Shown: one piece after another, positions 1 through 8,948 of the stretch
Position numbering within the stretch: position 1 is the stretch's first letter
Layout of the letters: each line of letters begins with the position of its first letter
Assembly: GCA_030065235.1 (NCBI GenBank)
Contig: JASJDC010000001.1
Span: 62,001 to 126,000 of the forward strand
Reading direction: 5' to 3'
DNA: 64,000 nucleotides
Source: Alphaproteobacteria bacterium
Lineage (GTDB): Bacteria; Pseudomonadota; Alphaproteobacteria; UBA8366; Aestuariispiraceae
The notes under the pieces: model-generated
What the model was told of the DNA's origin: nothing
What the model saw: only the letters and a program-made list of their open reading frames with translations
Databases searched by the model: none
Translations under genes and position numbers: made by a program

Positions 1-155
1 TAAAAGAAGCCGGCGTTCCGGTCGATCTGATCCGCTATCCCGGCCAGATCCACGCTTTTTTCACCTTCACCCACGCCGTGGATGATGCGCACCGGGCGCA
101 GCAGGACGCCGCAGCGGCTTTAAAAGCCCGTTTCGAACTCGGGTATTGCAAGTAA
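1..155 (+). CDS. alpha/beta hydrolase, C-terminal fragment (5' truncated by window edge)
   Basis: An open frame enters from the left edge (first full codon at 3) and stops with TAA at 153-155, giving 50 C-terminal residues. The segment RYPGQIHAFFTF resembles the end of dienelactone hydrolase or acetyl-esterase type alpha/beta hydrolases, where the conserved histidine of the catalytic triad follows a YPG or Y-G stretch; here that residue would be the H of QIHAF. The remaining tail is an alanine-rich helix. The catalytic serine and substrate cannot be seen, so the family is a moderate-confidence reading. Confidence 0.55.
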   Translation, partial: KEAGVPVDLIRYPGQIHAFFTFTHAVDDAHRAQQDAAAALKARFELGYCK

Positions 156-170
156 CTTATAACCTCTCTA

Positions 171-246
171 ATTTAGCAAGATGTTAATAATTCCCGTGCT
201 AAATAGGCAAATCGGGAATCGCCCATCGGTCTGTGTGATCGATTCC
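171..246 (+). promoter_or_regulatory. interleaved inverted repeats in the chemoreceptor leader
   Basis: In the AT-rich gap before the chemoreceptor, ATTTAGCA (171-178) pairs perfectly with TGCTAAAT (197-204), and ATTCCCG (190-196) pairs perfectly with CGGGAAT (213-219). The order left-left-right-right is that of an H-type pseudoknot with stem arms directly abutting at 196/197. A third pair, GGAATCG (215-221) with CGATTCC (240-246), would compete with the second. This could be a structured 5' leader or overlapping operator sites; whether it is transcribed is unknown. No T-run follows, so it is not an ordinary terminator. Confidence 0.4.
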
Positions 247-319
247 TTGGGGGATGCAGGGAGGGCGGAATTCTCAAATCAGACGATGGGTGAACATCCG
301 TTTTGTGAAGGAGTTCGCT

Positions 320-2332
320 ATGCGCATCGGACGTCGTTTCAAGATTTCGAGCCTCATGTATGCCGGCTTCGCAGCCGTTCTGTGCCTGTCGGCCTTGGTC
401 GGCGGGGCCAGCCTCTATGGCAAGTCCATCATTTCCGGCCTTGTTCACGAGTTCGAAGTCCTCGTGAAGGCTGTTCAGGGCGTCGCGACATTCGAGGAGA
501 AGATGCTGCGAACCCGCCTTGCGGCGAAGGATTTCGTGCAGCGCGGCGATGACCAAGCGGCGGCGGATGTCGACCGGTTCGGCGCCGAGGCGACGGCGTT
601 CATCGAAACACTGGCGGCTGATCCAGAATTGGCCGGGCAAAAGCCCGCCCTCGACGCTCTGGCGACGGAAGCGAGGGCTTATTTGGACGCGTTTCGGGAT
701 GCCGCGGCGTTGCAGAACCGTCTTGAGACCCGCGTGGATGGCGCGCTAAATCCTGCGGCTTCCGCGGTGGATATATCGCTCGCCAGACTCATCGACGGCG
801 CGTCGAGTAGTTCCGACGGTATTGCAGTGCAAGCTGCGGGGCGGGCGAAGGCGAGCTGGTTGGCGGCCCGGCTTGAGATTGAGCGTTTCCTGAAGACCGG
901 CGATCCGACGCAGGCGGAGAGCGCCCTGTCCGAACTGAACCGGGTCGATGATGAGATCAATGCGATGGCGACCGGTGGCGCGGGTGCGCAAACAGCCGCC
1001 CTGGCGTCCGGCCTGGAAGCGGAAGTTGCGGCCTATCGCGAGGCTGTTCAGGTCATCGCTGATATCAAGACGCAGCGTGATCGATTGGTCGCGGACCGGT
1101 TGGAAGTGATCGGCGGCGAGATCGTCACCCGTGCGCGCGCCATTGTCACCGAAAATACGGAACGGGAATACGCGGTTCAGGACGAACTGGATTCGACCAA
1201 CGCAACGATGACTTGGATCGTCGTCGGCGTCATCGTCGTCGCCGTACTCATAGGCGTGGCGCTGGCCTCGACCATCGCGCGCTCGATCACGGTTCCCGTG
1301 TCGGCGATGACTGCGGCGATGAAGCGCCTCGCCGATAAGGATTTATCGATCCCGGTGCCCGCGACCGACTATAAAAACGAGATCGGCGCCATGTCGGCCG
1401 CGGTTCAAGTCTTCAAGGACAATATGATCCGCGCCGACGAATTGGCCGCCGCCGAGGAGGCGCAGCGCGCCGACCGGGAGCGCCGCGCGCGTCAAATTGA
1501 GGATCTGACGCGCGGTTTCGACAGCTCGGTCGCGACGGTCCTGACCTCGGTCGGCTCGGCCTCGAACCAATTGCAGCAGACCGCGCGTGATATGAGTTCG
1601 GTGGCCACCCAGACCAATGAACAGGCGACGGCCGTGGCGGCGGCCTCGGAAGAAGCGTCTGTCGGGGTTCAGACCGTGTCCTCGTCCGCGGAGGAGCTGT
1701 CCAGCGCCATCCGCGAAATCTCGTCGCAATTGTCCGATGCGCGGAGCATGACCAGCAGCGCGGCGGGAGAGGCGCGCGACACGGGCGCGATTGTCGAGAA
1801 TCTAAGCCGGGTCGCGAACTCGATCGGAGACGTGGTCGACTTGATCACCGATATCGCGGAGCAGACGAACCTGTTGGCGCTCAACGCGACGATCGAGGCG
1901 GCGCGCGCCGGAGAAGCCGGCAAAGGCTTTGCCGTCGTCGCGAATGAGGTGAAATCTCTGGCCTCGCAAACCGGCAAAGCGACGGAACACATCGCGCGGC
2001 AAATCTCTGAGGTTCAGGTCGAGACCGGCCGCGCCGTCACCGCCATCGCCTCGATCAGTTCGGTGATCGAATCGGTCGATGGCAGCGCCGCGGCCGTCGC
2101 GGCTGCGGTTGAGGAGCAGGCGGCGGCGACGCAGGAGATCGCGCGCAGCATCAGTCAGGTCGCCACCGGCACGGACGAGGTGAACCAGAACATCTCCGGC
2201 GTCTCGCAGGCGGCGGGCACGACCGGCGAGTCCGCCGGGCAGGTGCTCGACGCGGCGGGTGATCTGTCGCAACAGTCGGACACGCTGAAGCGCTTGGTGG
2301 AGGATTTCCTGACTCAGGTGCGCGCGGCTTAG
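320..2332 (+). CDS. methyl-accepting chemotaxis protein
   Basis: Membrane chemoreceptor that passes ligand signals to CheA/CheW. The start at 320 is chosen because GAAGGAG lies just upstream (306-312); the frame is open further up but without a ribosome site. The 670-residue protein has an N-terminal membrane segment (about residues 12-32), an all-helical periplasmic sensor region of roughly 260 residues, a second membrane segment at about 297-320, a HAMP domain to about 372 and a cytoplasmic signalling domain. The hairpin tip carries the hallmark [19 protein letters not shown] around residues 510-530. No C-terminal receptor-tethering pentapeptide is seen; the protein ends in VRAA. No che genes lie nearby, so it is an orphan receptor with unknown ligand. 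Confidence 0.95.
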   Translation: MRIGRRFKISSLMYAGFAAVLCLSALVGGASLYGKSIISGLVHEFEVLVKAVQGVATFEEKMLRTRLAAKDFVQRGDDQAAADVDRFGAEATAFIETLAADPELAGQKPALDALATEARAYLDAFRDAAALQNRLETRVDGALNPAASAVDISLARLIDGASSSSDGIAVQAAGRAKASWLAARLEIERFLKTGDPTQAESALSELNRVDDEINAMATGGAGAQTAALASGLEAEVAAYREAVQVIADIKTQRDRLVADRLEVIGGEIVTRARAIVTENTEREYAVQDELDSTNATMTWIVVGVIVVAVLIGVALASTIARSITVPVSAMTAAMKRLADKDLSIPVPATDYKNEIGAMSAAVQVFKDNMIRADELAAAEEAQRADRERRARQIEDLTRGFDSSVATVLTSVGSASNQLQQTARDMSSVATQTNEQATAVAAASEEASVGVQTVSSSAEELSSAIREISSQLSDARSMTSSAAGEARDTGAIVENLSRVANSIGDVVDLITDIAEQTNLLALNATIEAARAGEAGKGFAVVANEVKSLASQTGKATEHIARQISEVQVETGRAVTAIASISSVIESVDGSAAAVAAAVEEQAAATQEIARSISQVATGTDEVNQNISGVSQAAGTTGESAGQVLDAAGDLSQQSDTLKRLVEDFLTQVRAA

Positions 2333-2386
2333 CGCGGAAGTTGCGAGCCAGCAGGCGGCGGCGCGCTTTGACCGGGTTCGATCTGG

Positions 2387-3286
2387 TCAGCCGATAGCGC
2401 GCGCCGCCTCCAGCGCTCGGGCCCGAAGCCAGCGATTAGCGGGGGTCGCGTGCCGGGTAGGATGCCAGGCCATGCGCACCTCGAAGCCGGGGATCTCGAG
2501 CGGCGGCGGGTGGATCGACAGCGTCGCGCCATAGGCTTGGGCGATCCTCTTAGGCATGGTCGCCACCAGGTCCGATCCCTCAAGAAACCGGGGGGCGAGG
2601 ACAAAATTCTGCACTGACAAGGCGACGCGCCGCTTCATCCGACGCTTGGTCAGTACCTTGTCGACGAACCCTTCGAAACCGCCGCCTTGCAGCGAGACGA
2701 GCAAGTGATCGGCGCGCCGGAACTCGTCCAACGTCAACGGCCGGCCCGCCGCCTTGTGGCCCCGGTCGACGGCGGTGACGAACTCTTCGTGCATAAACAG
2801 CGCCTGGCGCCAGTGGTCCTGCAGAGTCGAGGGCGTGCCGATATAGAGGTCGATGTCGCCGCGCTCCAAGCCCTGATCGACATCCGTCGCGGGCGCCTGA
2901 AAGAACGCCAGACGGCATTTCGGCGCGCAACGCCGCAGCATCGCTGCAAAGGGGGCGCCGACCACATGCTGCAGCGCGTCGCTGGCTGCGATCCGGAAGT
3001 CGATGGCGGAGGCCTCCGGGTCGAACCGGTCGTCCTTGGCGACCAGCGCGTTGAGACCGTCGAGATGATTGCGCAGATCGGCCCTTAGCGCCGTGGCGCG
3101 GTCGGTTGGGACCAGTTTCTTGCCAACCTGCACCAACAAGGGATCGTCGAACATGGCGCGCAGCCGCGCCAATTGCGCCGACAGCGCCGGTTGCGTCAGC
3201 CCGACGCGTCGCGCGGCCTTGGTCACGCTGCGTTCCTCGAGCAGCGCGTCGAGTGATCGCAACAGGTTCAGATCGGCTTGCCGCAT
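2387..3286 (-). CDS. LysR-family transcriptional regulator
   Basis: A 299-residue LysR regulator with the N-terminal winged helix-turn-helix (residues 3-62, including SVTKAARRVGLTQPALSAQL) and a C-terminal effector-binding domain of periplasmic-binding-protein type. The N-terminus (DLNLLRSLDALLEERSVTKAA) is typical of the NodD/NahR-like branch. It is divergent from iorAB with a 138-bp shared intergenic region carrying repeated sites, so it is most likely the regulator of that oxidoreductase, by the usual LysR arrangement. The inducer is not known. Confidence 0.92.
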   Translation of the reverse strand: MRQADLNLLRSLDALLEERSVTKAARRVGLTQPALSAQLARLRAMFDDPLLVQVGKKLVPTDRATALRADLRNHLDGLNALVAKDDRFDPEASAIDFRIAASDALQHVVGAPFAAMLRRCAPKCRLAFFQAPATDVDQGLERGDIDLYIGTPSTLQDHWRQALFMHEEFVTAVDRGHKAAGRPLTLDEFRRADHLLVSLQGGGFEGFVDKVLTKRRMKRRVALSVQNFVLAPRFLEGSDLVATMPKRIAQAYGATLSIHPPPLEIPGFEVRMAWHPTRHATPANRWLRARALEAARAIG

Positions 3287-3308
3287 TCGGGATTAATCCT
3301 GGTTATGC

Positions 3309-3342
3309 ATCGTATACTATTAATCGATTGGTAGGATGCATC
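3309..3342. promoter_or_regulatory. probable LysR operator / iorAB promoter region
   Basis: Between the divergent LysR and iorA genes the sequence turns AT-rich. ATGCATC occurs twice as a direct repeat (3305-3311 and 3336-3342), starts 31 bp apart, about three helical turns. Between them is a dyad with arms ATCG (3309-3312) and CGAT (3325-3328) around an AT-rich centre, in keeping with the partially symmetric sites LysR proteins bind. Location and symmetry are seen directly; the regulatory role is inferred. Confidence 0.45.
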
Positions 3343-3424
3343 AATTATCTTCATATCTCGTGTCAAACGCGCCGGCGTCGCGGTGGTCCGGCCGTAGAAA
3401 TACTCGAGCAATCGGAGGCGTGTC

Positions 3425-3886
3425 ATGGAGCATGTACTTAAAATTAACGGTCAGGAGCATCGGGTCGATGTCGATCCCGACCAGCCGTTGCTGTGGGCGA
3501 TTCGGGATGCGGTCGGCCTGACAGGAACGAAATACGGCTGCGGTGTGGCGCAATGCGGCGCCTGTACGGTTCACCTGAACGGCGTCCCGGTGCGGTCCTG
3601 TCAGACCTTCGTCGAGGACGCGGTCGGCGCCGAGATTACGACGATCGAAGGGATTGGCGACAAGGTTGCGACCGCCGTTCAGGAAGCCTGGGCCGATCTG
3701 GATGTGCCGCAATGCGGCTATTGCCAGTCCGGGCAGATCATGTCGGCGGCGGCGCTGCTTTCCGAAACGCCGAAGCCGACCGATGCGGATATCGACAGCG
3801 CCATGTCTGGCAATCTCTGCCGATGCGCGACCTATCAGAGAATTCGCGGCGCCATCCATGAAGCCGCCAAGCGGTTGGAGGCCTAA
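3425..3886 (+). CDS. iorA: isoquinoline 1-oxidoreductase alpha-type subunit, two [2Fe-2S] clusters
   Basis: Electron-transfer subunit of a molybdenum hydroxylase. The 153-residue protein has a plant-ferredoxin-like N-terminal domain with cluster cysteines C39, C44, C47 and C59, and an alpha-helical C-terminal domain with CGYC (C97, C100) and CRC (C132, C134). Length and motifs match IorA/CoxS-type subunits. It is followed after 2 bp by the large subunit gene, so the pair forms one transcription unit ending at the terminator at 6132-6168. There is no FAD subunit gene, as expected for the IorAB type, which passes electrons to another acceptor such as a cytochrome. Confidence 0.92.
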   Translation: MEHVLKINGQEHRVDVDPDQPLLWAIRDAVGLTGTKYGCGVAQCGACTVHLNGVPVRSCQTFVEDAVGAEITTIEGIGDKVATAVQEAWADLDVPQCGYCQSGQIMSAAALLSETPKPTDADIDSAMSGNLCRCATYQRIRGAIHEAAKRLEA

Positions 3887-3888
3887 TT

Positions 3889-6108
3889 ATGCTGCCGAAA
3901 AAACTCCAAGCTATGAATTTCGCCGCGTCGGAAAGCTCCGTCGCGCCGACTCTGTCCCGCCGGGGCTTCCTGATCTCCGCCGCCGCGACGGCGACAGGCC
4001 TGGCGATCGGGTATCAGGTCCTGGGCGCGAAGGCCTCGGCCGGCGCGGCCGGCGGACCGCTTAGCCCGTTCGCGTCTTATGTCGAGATCTCCGAGGATGG
4101 CGTCGTGACGGTGCTCTCCTCGCAGTTCGAGATGGGGCAGGGCGCCTATCACGGCCTCGCCACGCTGGTCGTCGAGGAACTTGGCGCGAATTGGGATCAG
4201 GTCACGGTTCGCGGCGTCAGCGCCAACAACGATCTTTATGGCAACCTCGCCTGGGGCGGCGTCGCCCAAGGATCGGGCGGATCGACATCGATGGCGACCT
4301 CGTGGGACCGCTATCGGAAAGCCGGGGCCGCGGCGCGTGAAATGCTGATCGCGGCGGCGGCTCAATCCTGGGGCGTGCCGGCGGCCGAAATCTCGGTCAA
4401 GGAAGGCGTCGTCTCGCACGCTTCGGGTCGATCAGCCGGTTTTGGCGCGTTGGTGAAGGCGGCCGCCTCTCAGCCGGTTCCGACCGATATCGCCCTGAAG
4501 GCGCCGAGCGAGTGGACCGAGATCGGCTCGGAAAGCACGAAACGCTATGACCGGGTCGGCAAGACCAACGGCGCGCAGGATTTCACGATCGATGTGAAAC
4601 TGCCGGGCATGCTGACGGCGGTGATGATCCATCCGCCCAAATTCGGGGCCACGGTGGCCGGCTTCGATGCGGCCGAGGCGAAACAGATCGCCGGGGTCCA
4701 TGACGTCATCGCCATCCCGCGCGGCGTCGCGGTCGTGGCCAAGGACATGTGGACGGCGCTGAAAGCGCGCGACTTGGTTACGGTGTCCTGGGACGAGAGC
4801 CAGGCCGAGACTCGCGGGATCGACGAGATCTTTACGGAGTACCGCGCGCTGGCCGAGCAGGCGCCGACAGCGATGGCGCGCAACGATGGGGACGCCGCGG
4901 CGGCCATTGGCGCCGCCGAGACGGTGCTGGAGGCGACCTATGAGTTTCCGTTCCTCGCCCACGCCGCCTTGGAGCCCTTAAACGCGATCGCCCACCGCGA
5001 TGCGGACGGCGTGTTGAACATCTATGGCGGCCATCAGATCCCAGACCTCTATCACTACATCGTCTCTCAAGTGACCGAGACGCCGATGGAGCAGATCCGC
5101 ATGGTCATCATGAAGACCGGCGGCGGCTTCGGGCGCCGGGCGGTCGGCGACGGCGATGTTGTGGCGGAGGCGGCCATGATCGCGCGCGCCATCGGCTACG
5201 CCGCGCCGGTCAAGGTGCAGTGGACGCGCGAGAACGACATGCGCGGCGGGCGCTACCGGCCGGCCTATGTGCATAAGATGCGCGCGGGCCTCGACAAGGA
5301 CGGCAAGCTCGTCGGGTTTGAGAACCATATTGTCGGCCAATCGATTGTCGCGGGCACGCCGTTCGAAGGTCTGATTCAGAACGGTATCGATCAGACCTCG
5401 GTCGAAGGCGCGTCGAACCAGCCCTACGCCATCCCGAATGTGGCGGTCGGGCTGACCACAACGGATGTGAAAGTGCCGGTTCTCTGGTGGCGCGCCGTTG
5501 GATCGACCCACACCGCCTATGCGGTCGAGACCTTCATGGACGAGATCATCGAGGCCACCGGCGGCGACCCGGTTCAGTACCGTCTCGATCTGTTGAAGGA
5601 CCATCCGCGCCACGCCGGCGTTCTGAAGCTGGCGGCGGAAAAGGCCGGCTACGGGAAGAAGGCGCTGCCGGAAGGTCACTATCACGGCGTATCAGTTCAT
5701 GAGAGCTTCGCGTCTTATGTCGCTGAAATTGCGGAAGTTTCTGTCGAGGGCGGCGAGGTCGTGGTGCATAAGGTGACGGCCGCGGTCGATGTCGGCACGG
5801 CGATCAATCCCGACACGATCAAGGCGCAGGTCGAAGGCGGCGTCGGCTTCGGTCTCGGCTCTGTCCTGCAAGAGGACCTGACTCTGACCCAGGGCGCGGT
5901 CGATCAAGGCAACTATGACAGCTACATGCCGCTGCGCATCGACCAGATGCCCGAAATCGATGTGCATATCGTCGAAAGCGACGCGCCGCCGACCGGCATT
6001 GGCGAGCCTGGCTTGCCGCCGATCGGACCGGCGGTGGCCAACGCGGTCTATCGGGCGACCGGAACCCGCGTGCGGATCCTGCCCTTCGCCAAGGGTATGG
6101 TCGCGTAA
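3889..6108 (+). CDS. iorB: isoquinoline 1-oxidoreductase beta-type subunit (molybdopterin-binding, Tat-exported)
   Basis: Large catalytic subunit (739 residues) of the xanthine-oxidase family that binds the molybdopterin cofactor and hydroxylates N-heteroaromatics or oxidises aldehydes. The start is fixed by GGAGG at about 3876-3880. An N-terminal twin-arginine signal (S23-R-R-G-F-L) followed by a hydrophobic Ala-rich stretch predicts export to the periplasm; IorA lacks a signal and would be carried along. Family motifs include EMGQGAYHG, a GGGFGRR cofactor motif and the active-site segment GIGEPGLPP with the catalytic glutamate at about E706. Substrate cannot be fixed from sequence: aldehyde dehydrogenases of this type look similar. 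Confidence 0.92.
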   Translation: MLPKKLQAMNFAASESSVAPTLSRRGFLISAAATATGLAIGYQVLGAKASAGAAGGPLSPFASYVEISEDGVVTVLSSQFEMGQGAYHGLATLVVEELGANWDQVTVRGVSANNDLYGNLAWGGVAQGSGGSTSMATSWDRYRKAGAAAREMLIAAAAQSWGVPAAEISVKEGVVSHASGRSAGFGALVKAAASQPVPTDIALKAPSEWTEIGSESTKRYDRVGKTNGAQDFTIDVKLPGMLTAVMIHPPKFGATVAGFDAAEAKQIAGVHDVIAIPRGVAVVAKDMWTALKARDLVTVSWDESQAETRGIDEIFTEYRALAEQAPTAMARNDGDAAAAIGAAETVLEATYEFPFLAHAALEPLNAIAHRDADGVLNIYGGHQIPDLYHYIVSQVTETPMEQIRMVIMKTGGGFGRRAVGDGDVVAEAAMIARAIGYAAPVKVQWTRENDMRGGRYRPAYVHKMRAGLDKDGKLVGFENHIVGQSIVAGTPFEGLIQNGIDQTSVEGASNQPYAIPNVAVGLTTTDVKVPVLWWRAVGSTHTAYAVETFMDEIIEATGGDPVQYRLDLLKDHPRHAGVLKLAAEKAGYGKKALPEGHYHGVSVHESFASYVAEIAEVSVEGGEVVVHKVTAAVDVGTAINPDTIKAQVEGGVGFGLGSVLQEDLTLTQGAVDQGNYDSYMPLRIDQMPEIDVHIVESDAPPTGIGEPGLPPIGPAVANAVYRATGTRVRILPFAKGMVA

Positions 6109-6131
6109 ATCGACCTGAAGACGACATGACA

Positions 6132-6168
6132 GGGCCGCTCCAGTTAGCTGGGGCGGCCCTTTTCTTTT
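6132..6168 (+). terminator. Rho-independent terminator of iorAB
   Basis: A 10-bp GC-rich stem (GGGCCGCTCC at 6132-6141 with GGGGCGGCCC at 6150-6159, one G-T wobble) with an 8-nt loop is followed by TTTTCTTTT (6160-6168). It lies 24 bp after the iorB stop and before the convergent CaiB gene. The T-run is on the plus strand only, so it ends the iorAB transcript. Confidence 0.9.
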
Positions 6169-6171
6169 CGG

Positions 6172-7323
6172 CTATAACGCGGCGCCGCCGCTGTCTTTGT
6201 CCTGCGGTGTGAGGGACGGGACCTTTGTCTCTTTTCCGGCGTCGCGGAAGACCGGCGCGATCGGCATGGGCGAGGCGGTCATGCCGACGCCGCCCCCGGC
6301 GGCGATCCGATCCTGAAACAGCCCGCGCGCCTGAAACAGCGGGTCGGCCCGCGCCGCGGCGATATCCTGCACGAGGTTGGCGCAGACATCCTTCCCCGCG
6401 AATGCGGCGCGCCAATGGGCGGCGGGCTTGGCGCCGATCCGTTCCTGCACCGCCTTGATCGCCGCCTTTGGGTCGGCGTCCTCATCTCGCAGCGCTTTCG
6501 GCAAATCGATGATGTCGCAAAATAGCCGCCAGAACCTGTCCTCCAGTGGCGCGGCCGCGATATAGGCCTGATCCTGGGTCTCGTATATCTGATAACGCGG
6601 CGACCCGCCTGTCAGCAATTCTGCGCCGGGTTCAGGCGTCGCGCCGGTCAGTTCCGCCTGCGCCTGGCCCCAGAAGGACCAAGCGAACAGTCCGTCGGTC
6701 ATCGAAATGTCGAGATGCGCGCCTTGGCCGGTCGTCTCGGCCCGCCTGAGCGCTATCAGGATATTGATCACCGCCGGCAGGGCGCCGGCGCCGATATCGG
6801 CGATCAGGCCCGGCGGGATCACGGGCTTGCCGGTGGAATCTCCGCCGATCGCCAGCAGGCCGGCGCGCGCCAGATAGTTCAGATCATGCCCGGCCTCGTT
6901 CCGCGCCGGGCCCGTCTGCCCGTAACCGGTGATCGAGCAATAGACCAGGCGCGGGTTGGTCGCCGTCACCGCCGCATACCCCAAGCCAAGCCGGTCCATC
7001 ACCCCGGGCCGGAACTGTTCGATCAGGATGTCGGCTTGTTCGATCAGGGGCGTCAGCCGCGCGACGGCGTAGGGCGCCTTCAAATCCAGGGTGAGACAGG
7101 ATTTGCCGCGATTCAATTGAGCGTAGTGCGCGCTGGTCTCGCCGAAGCGCGGTTGGAAGCCGCGCATGGCGTCGCCGTCGCCGGGGCGTTCGATCTTGGT
7201 CACCGCCGCCCCAGCCTCCGCCAGGATCAGGGACGCCAGCGGCCCCGGCAGCAGGGTCGAGAAATCCAGGACCCGCAGACCGCTGAGCGGCTTCGCGGCT
7301 GGGTCAGCGTCCGCGGGCGACAA
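6172..7323 (-). CDS. CaiB/BaiF family protein, alpha-methylacyl-CoA racemase-like
   Basis: A 383-residue class III CoA-transferase fold protein. The segment around residue 147 (AGHDLNYLARAG) matches the racemase branch, where this aspartate is part of the His/Asp pair that epimerises the alpha carbon of 2-methylacyl-CoA esters. The N-terminal LSGLRVLDFSTLLPGPLA is typical of the family. The start used is a TTG at 7323, because no in-frame ATG lies near and the conserved N-terminus begins about 13 residues in; the ribosome site is weak, so the start is uncertain. It is convergent with iorAB. A role in branched-chain or sterol side-chain CoA metabolism is inferred from the family. Confidence 0.85.
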   Translation of the reverse strand: MSPADADPAAKPLSGLRVLDFSTLLPGPLASLILAEAGAAVTKIERPGDGDAMRGFQPRFGETSAHYAQLNRGKSCLTLDLKAPYAVARLTPLIEQADILIEQFRPGVMDRLGLGYAAVTATNPRLVYCSITGYGQTGPARNEAGHDLNYLARAGLLAIGGDSTGKPVIPPGLIADIGAGALPAVINILIALRRAETTGQGAHLDISMTDGLFAWSFWGQAQAELTGATPEPGAELLTGGSPRYQIYETQDQAYIAAAPLEDRFWRLFCDIIDLPKALRDEDADPKAAIKAVQERIGAKPAAHWRAAFAGKDVCANLVQDIAAARADPLFQARGLFQDRIAAGGGVGMTASPMPIAPVFRDAGKETKVPSLTPQDKDSGGAAL

Positions 7324-7590
7324 TTGCCGAGTCCACGCCGGCGCGGAGACGATAGCGCCGGACGGCTCTTTGATCGGATATCATGACCGGGGATGTGAGC
7401 GCGTCGAGCAGAAGCGGCCCGTAACGCGTGCGCTGCGCCGCTTCTTCATCAGCCACACCCATCCGGATTGTCAGCATCCCTTGCATCATGCGTCATCCGT
7501 TTCCATCCGCCCGTCACACTATCGGACAAAATCGGCGATCTCCACCCGACGCGCCGGAACGCGCTTGAACTGACGGCCTAGGCGCGTGAT

Positions 7591-8841
7591 ATGACACGGA
7601 TGCAAGACCAGAGCTACGCCGGGCTTCGCGTCCTTATTGTCGATCACCACCCGCAAGCGCGTCAGTGGTGCCTCGGTCTGCTGGGACAATTGGGCGTCGA
7701 AGAGGTCGAAATCGCCGAGGATCGCGCCGCAGCGATTGAGGTGCTGAACACCCCCGGGGCGCAGCCGCTGGACTTGATTTTGGCGGAGTTGCATCTTCCC
7801 GACGGCGACGGCGTGGATATGCTGCGCGAATTGGCGGAGCATGGCAGCCGTGCGGCGGTGATCCTCGTGACCGGCGTCGATCCGCGTATCCGAGAGGCCG
7901 GTGAGGATCTGGCGCGGGCCCGCGGCCTTCGCGTCTTGGGCTCGCTCGCCAAGCCGCTCACCGTTAGCGGACTGGGCGACCTGCTGTCGCGGCACGCCTT
8001 TGAGCGGCCGGCCGACACGCCGAGCCGGCGGATCGCCTTTTCGCCCGACGATCTGCGCCGCGCGGTCGAAGGCGACGAGTTGCTGATTTACTTCCAGCCG
8101 AAGGTGGCGGTCGGGACGGGCGCGGTTTCAGGCGTCGAAGCGTTGGTGCGTTGGCTGCATCCGGAATACGGCATCCTGCAGCCCGACACGTTCATTCCGG
8201 CGGTCGCCGATGCGGGTTTCATCGAGCCGATGACCTATGTCGTGCTCGATAAGGCGATGACGCAATTGAACGCGTGGCGTGAGGACGATCTTTCGCTCAC
8301 CATTTCAGTGAACATTCCGGCCGAATGTATGGACAATCTCATTCTGCCGCGACTGGTCGAAGAGCTGATACGGGTCCACCGGATACCCGCGAGCGCGCTG
8401 ATCCTGGAAATCACCGAGAGCGGGATATCCCATGACCTGGCCAATGCGTTGGACGTTCTGACCCGGCTGCGCTTGAACGGCGTCGGCGTCTCGATCGACG
8501 ATTTCGGCACCGGCTATGCGACGATCTCCCGGCTGGCGAAGCTGCCCTTCGATGAGTTGAAGCTGGATCGCACCCTGGTCACCGGGGCGCATGAAACCGA
8601 ACGGCTGCAAACCATACTCCGCTCAACGATCTCCCTCGCTCAGGACCTTAAGATCCGAACTGTGGCGGAGGGCGTCGAAACGGTCACAGACTGGCGCATG
8701 CTCGAGACGATCGGCTGCGATTCGGCGCAAGGTTTCTACATGGCGATGCCGATGCCTGGCGACCAAGTCGCCGGCTGGATGACGCATTGGGCGCATCATC
8801 GGACGCGGGTTCTCAGCGGCGCCCCGATACTGGACGTCTGA
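7591..8841 (+). CDS. REC-EAL protein, cyclic-di-GMP phosphodiesterase with degenerate receiver
   Basis: A 416-residue two-domain protein of RocR/VieA-like layout: receiver-like domain at residues 12-130 and EAL domain at about 150-400. The EAL domain keeps the key motifs: EALVRW, the Asn of SVNIP, EITES, DDFGTGYATISRL, the Lys before TVAEGVET and QGFYM, so it should hydrolyse cyclic di-GMP. The receiver is altered: the acidic pair is D18-H19 and the phosphoacceptor position carries glutamate (E66 in LAELHLPDGDG), while the T and K of the switch (VTG, AKP) remain. It may therefore be locked or regulated without phosphorylation. ATG at 7600 is an alternative start. Confidence 0.9.
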   Translation: MTRMQDQSYAGLRVLIVDHHPQARQWCLGLLGQLGVEEVEIAEDRAAAIEVLNTPGAQPLDLILAELHLPDGDGVDMLRELAEHGSRAAVILVTGVDPRIREAGEDLARARGLRVLGSLAKPLTVSGLGDLLSRHAFERPADTPSRRIAFSPDDLRRAVEGDELLIYFQPKVAVGTGAVSGVEALVRWLHPEYGILQPDTFIPAVADAGFIEPMTYVVLDKAMTQLNAWREDDLSLTISVNIPAECMDNLILPRLVEELIRVHRIPASALILEITESGISHDLANALDVLTRLRLNGVGVSIDDFGTGYATISRLAKLPFDELKLDRTLVTGAHETERLQTILRSTISLAQDLKIRTVAEGVETVTDWRMLETIGCDSAQGFYMAMPMPGDQVAGWMTHWAHHRTRVLSGAPILDV

Positions 8842-8948
8842 CATTTCGGGCTTGCGCGCCGGCGCAATCGATCCTACCGGTCAAAAACGAGATCATTGGA
8901 GGCGGCGGCGGCGGATCAGCAGCCGGTCCGCCTGTATAGGGGCGCATC

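Noticed and set aside
171-219. SAM-II or preQ1 riboswitch, both pseudoknots
   Set aside because: The loops and stems do not show the consensus bases of those classes; only the H-type topology is shared.
254-319. 22-residue N-terminal extension of the chemoreceptor
   Set aside because: No ribosome site; GAAGGAG sits right before ATG 320 and the membrane segment begins soon after.
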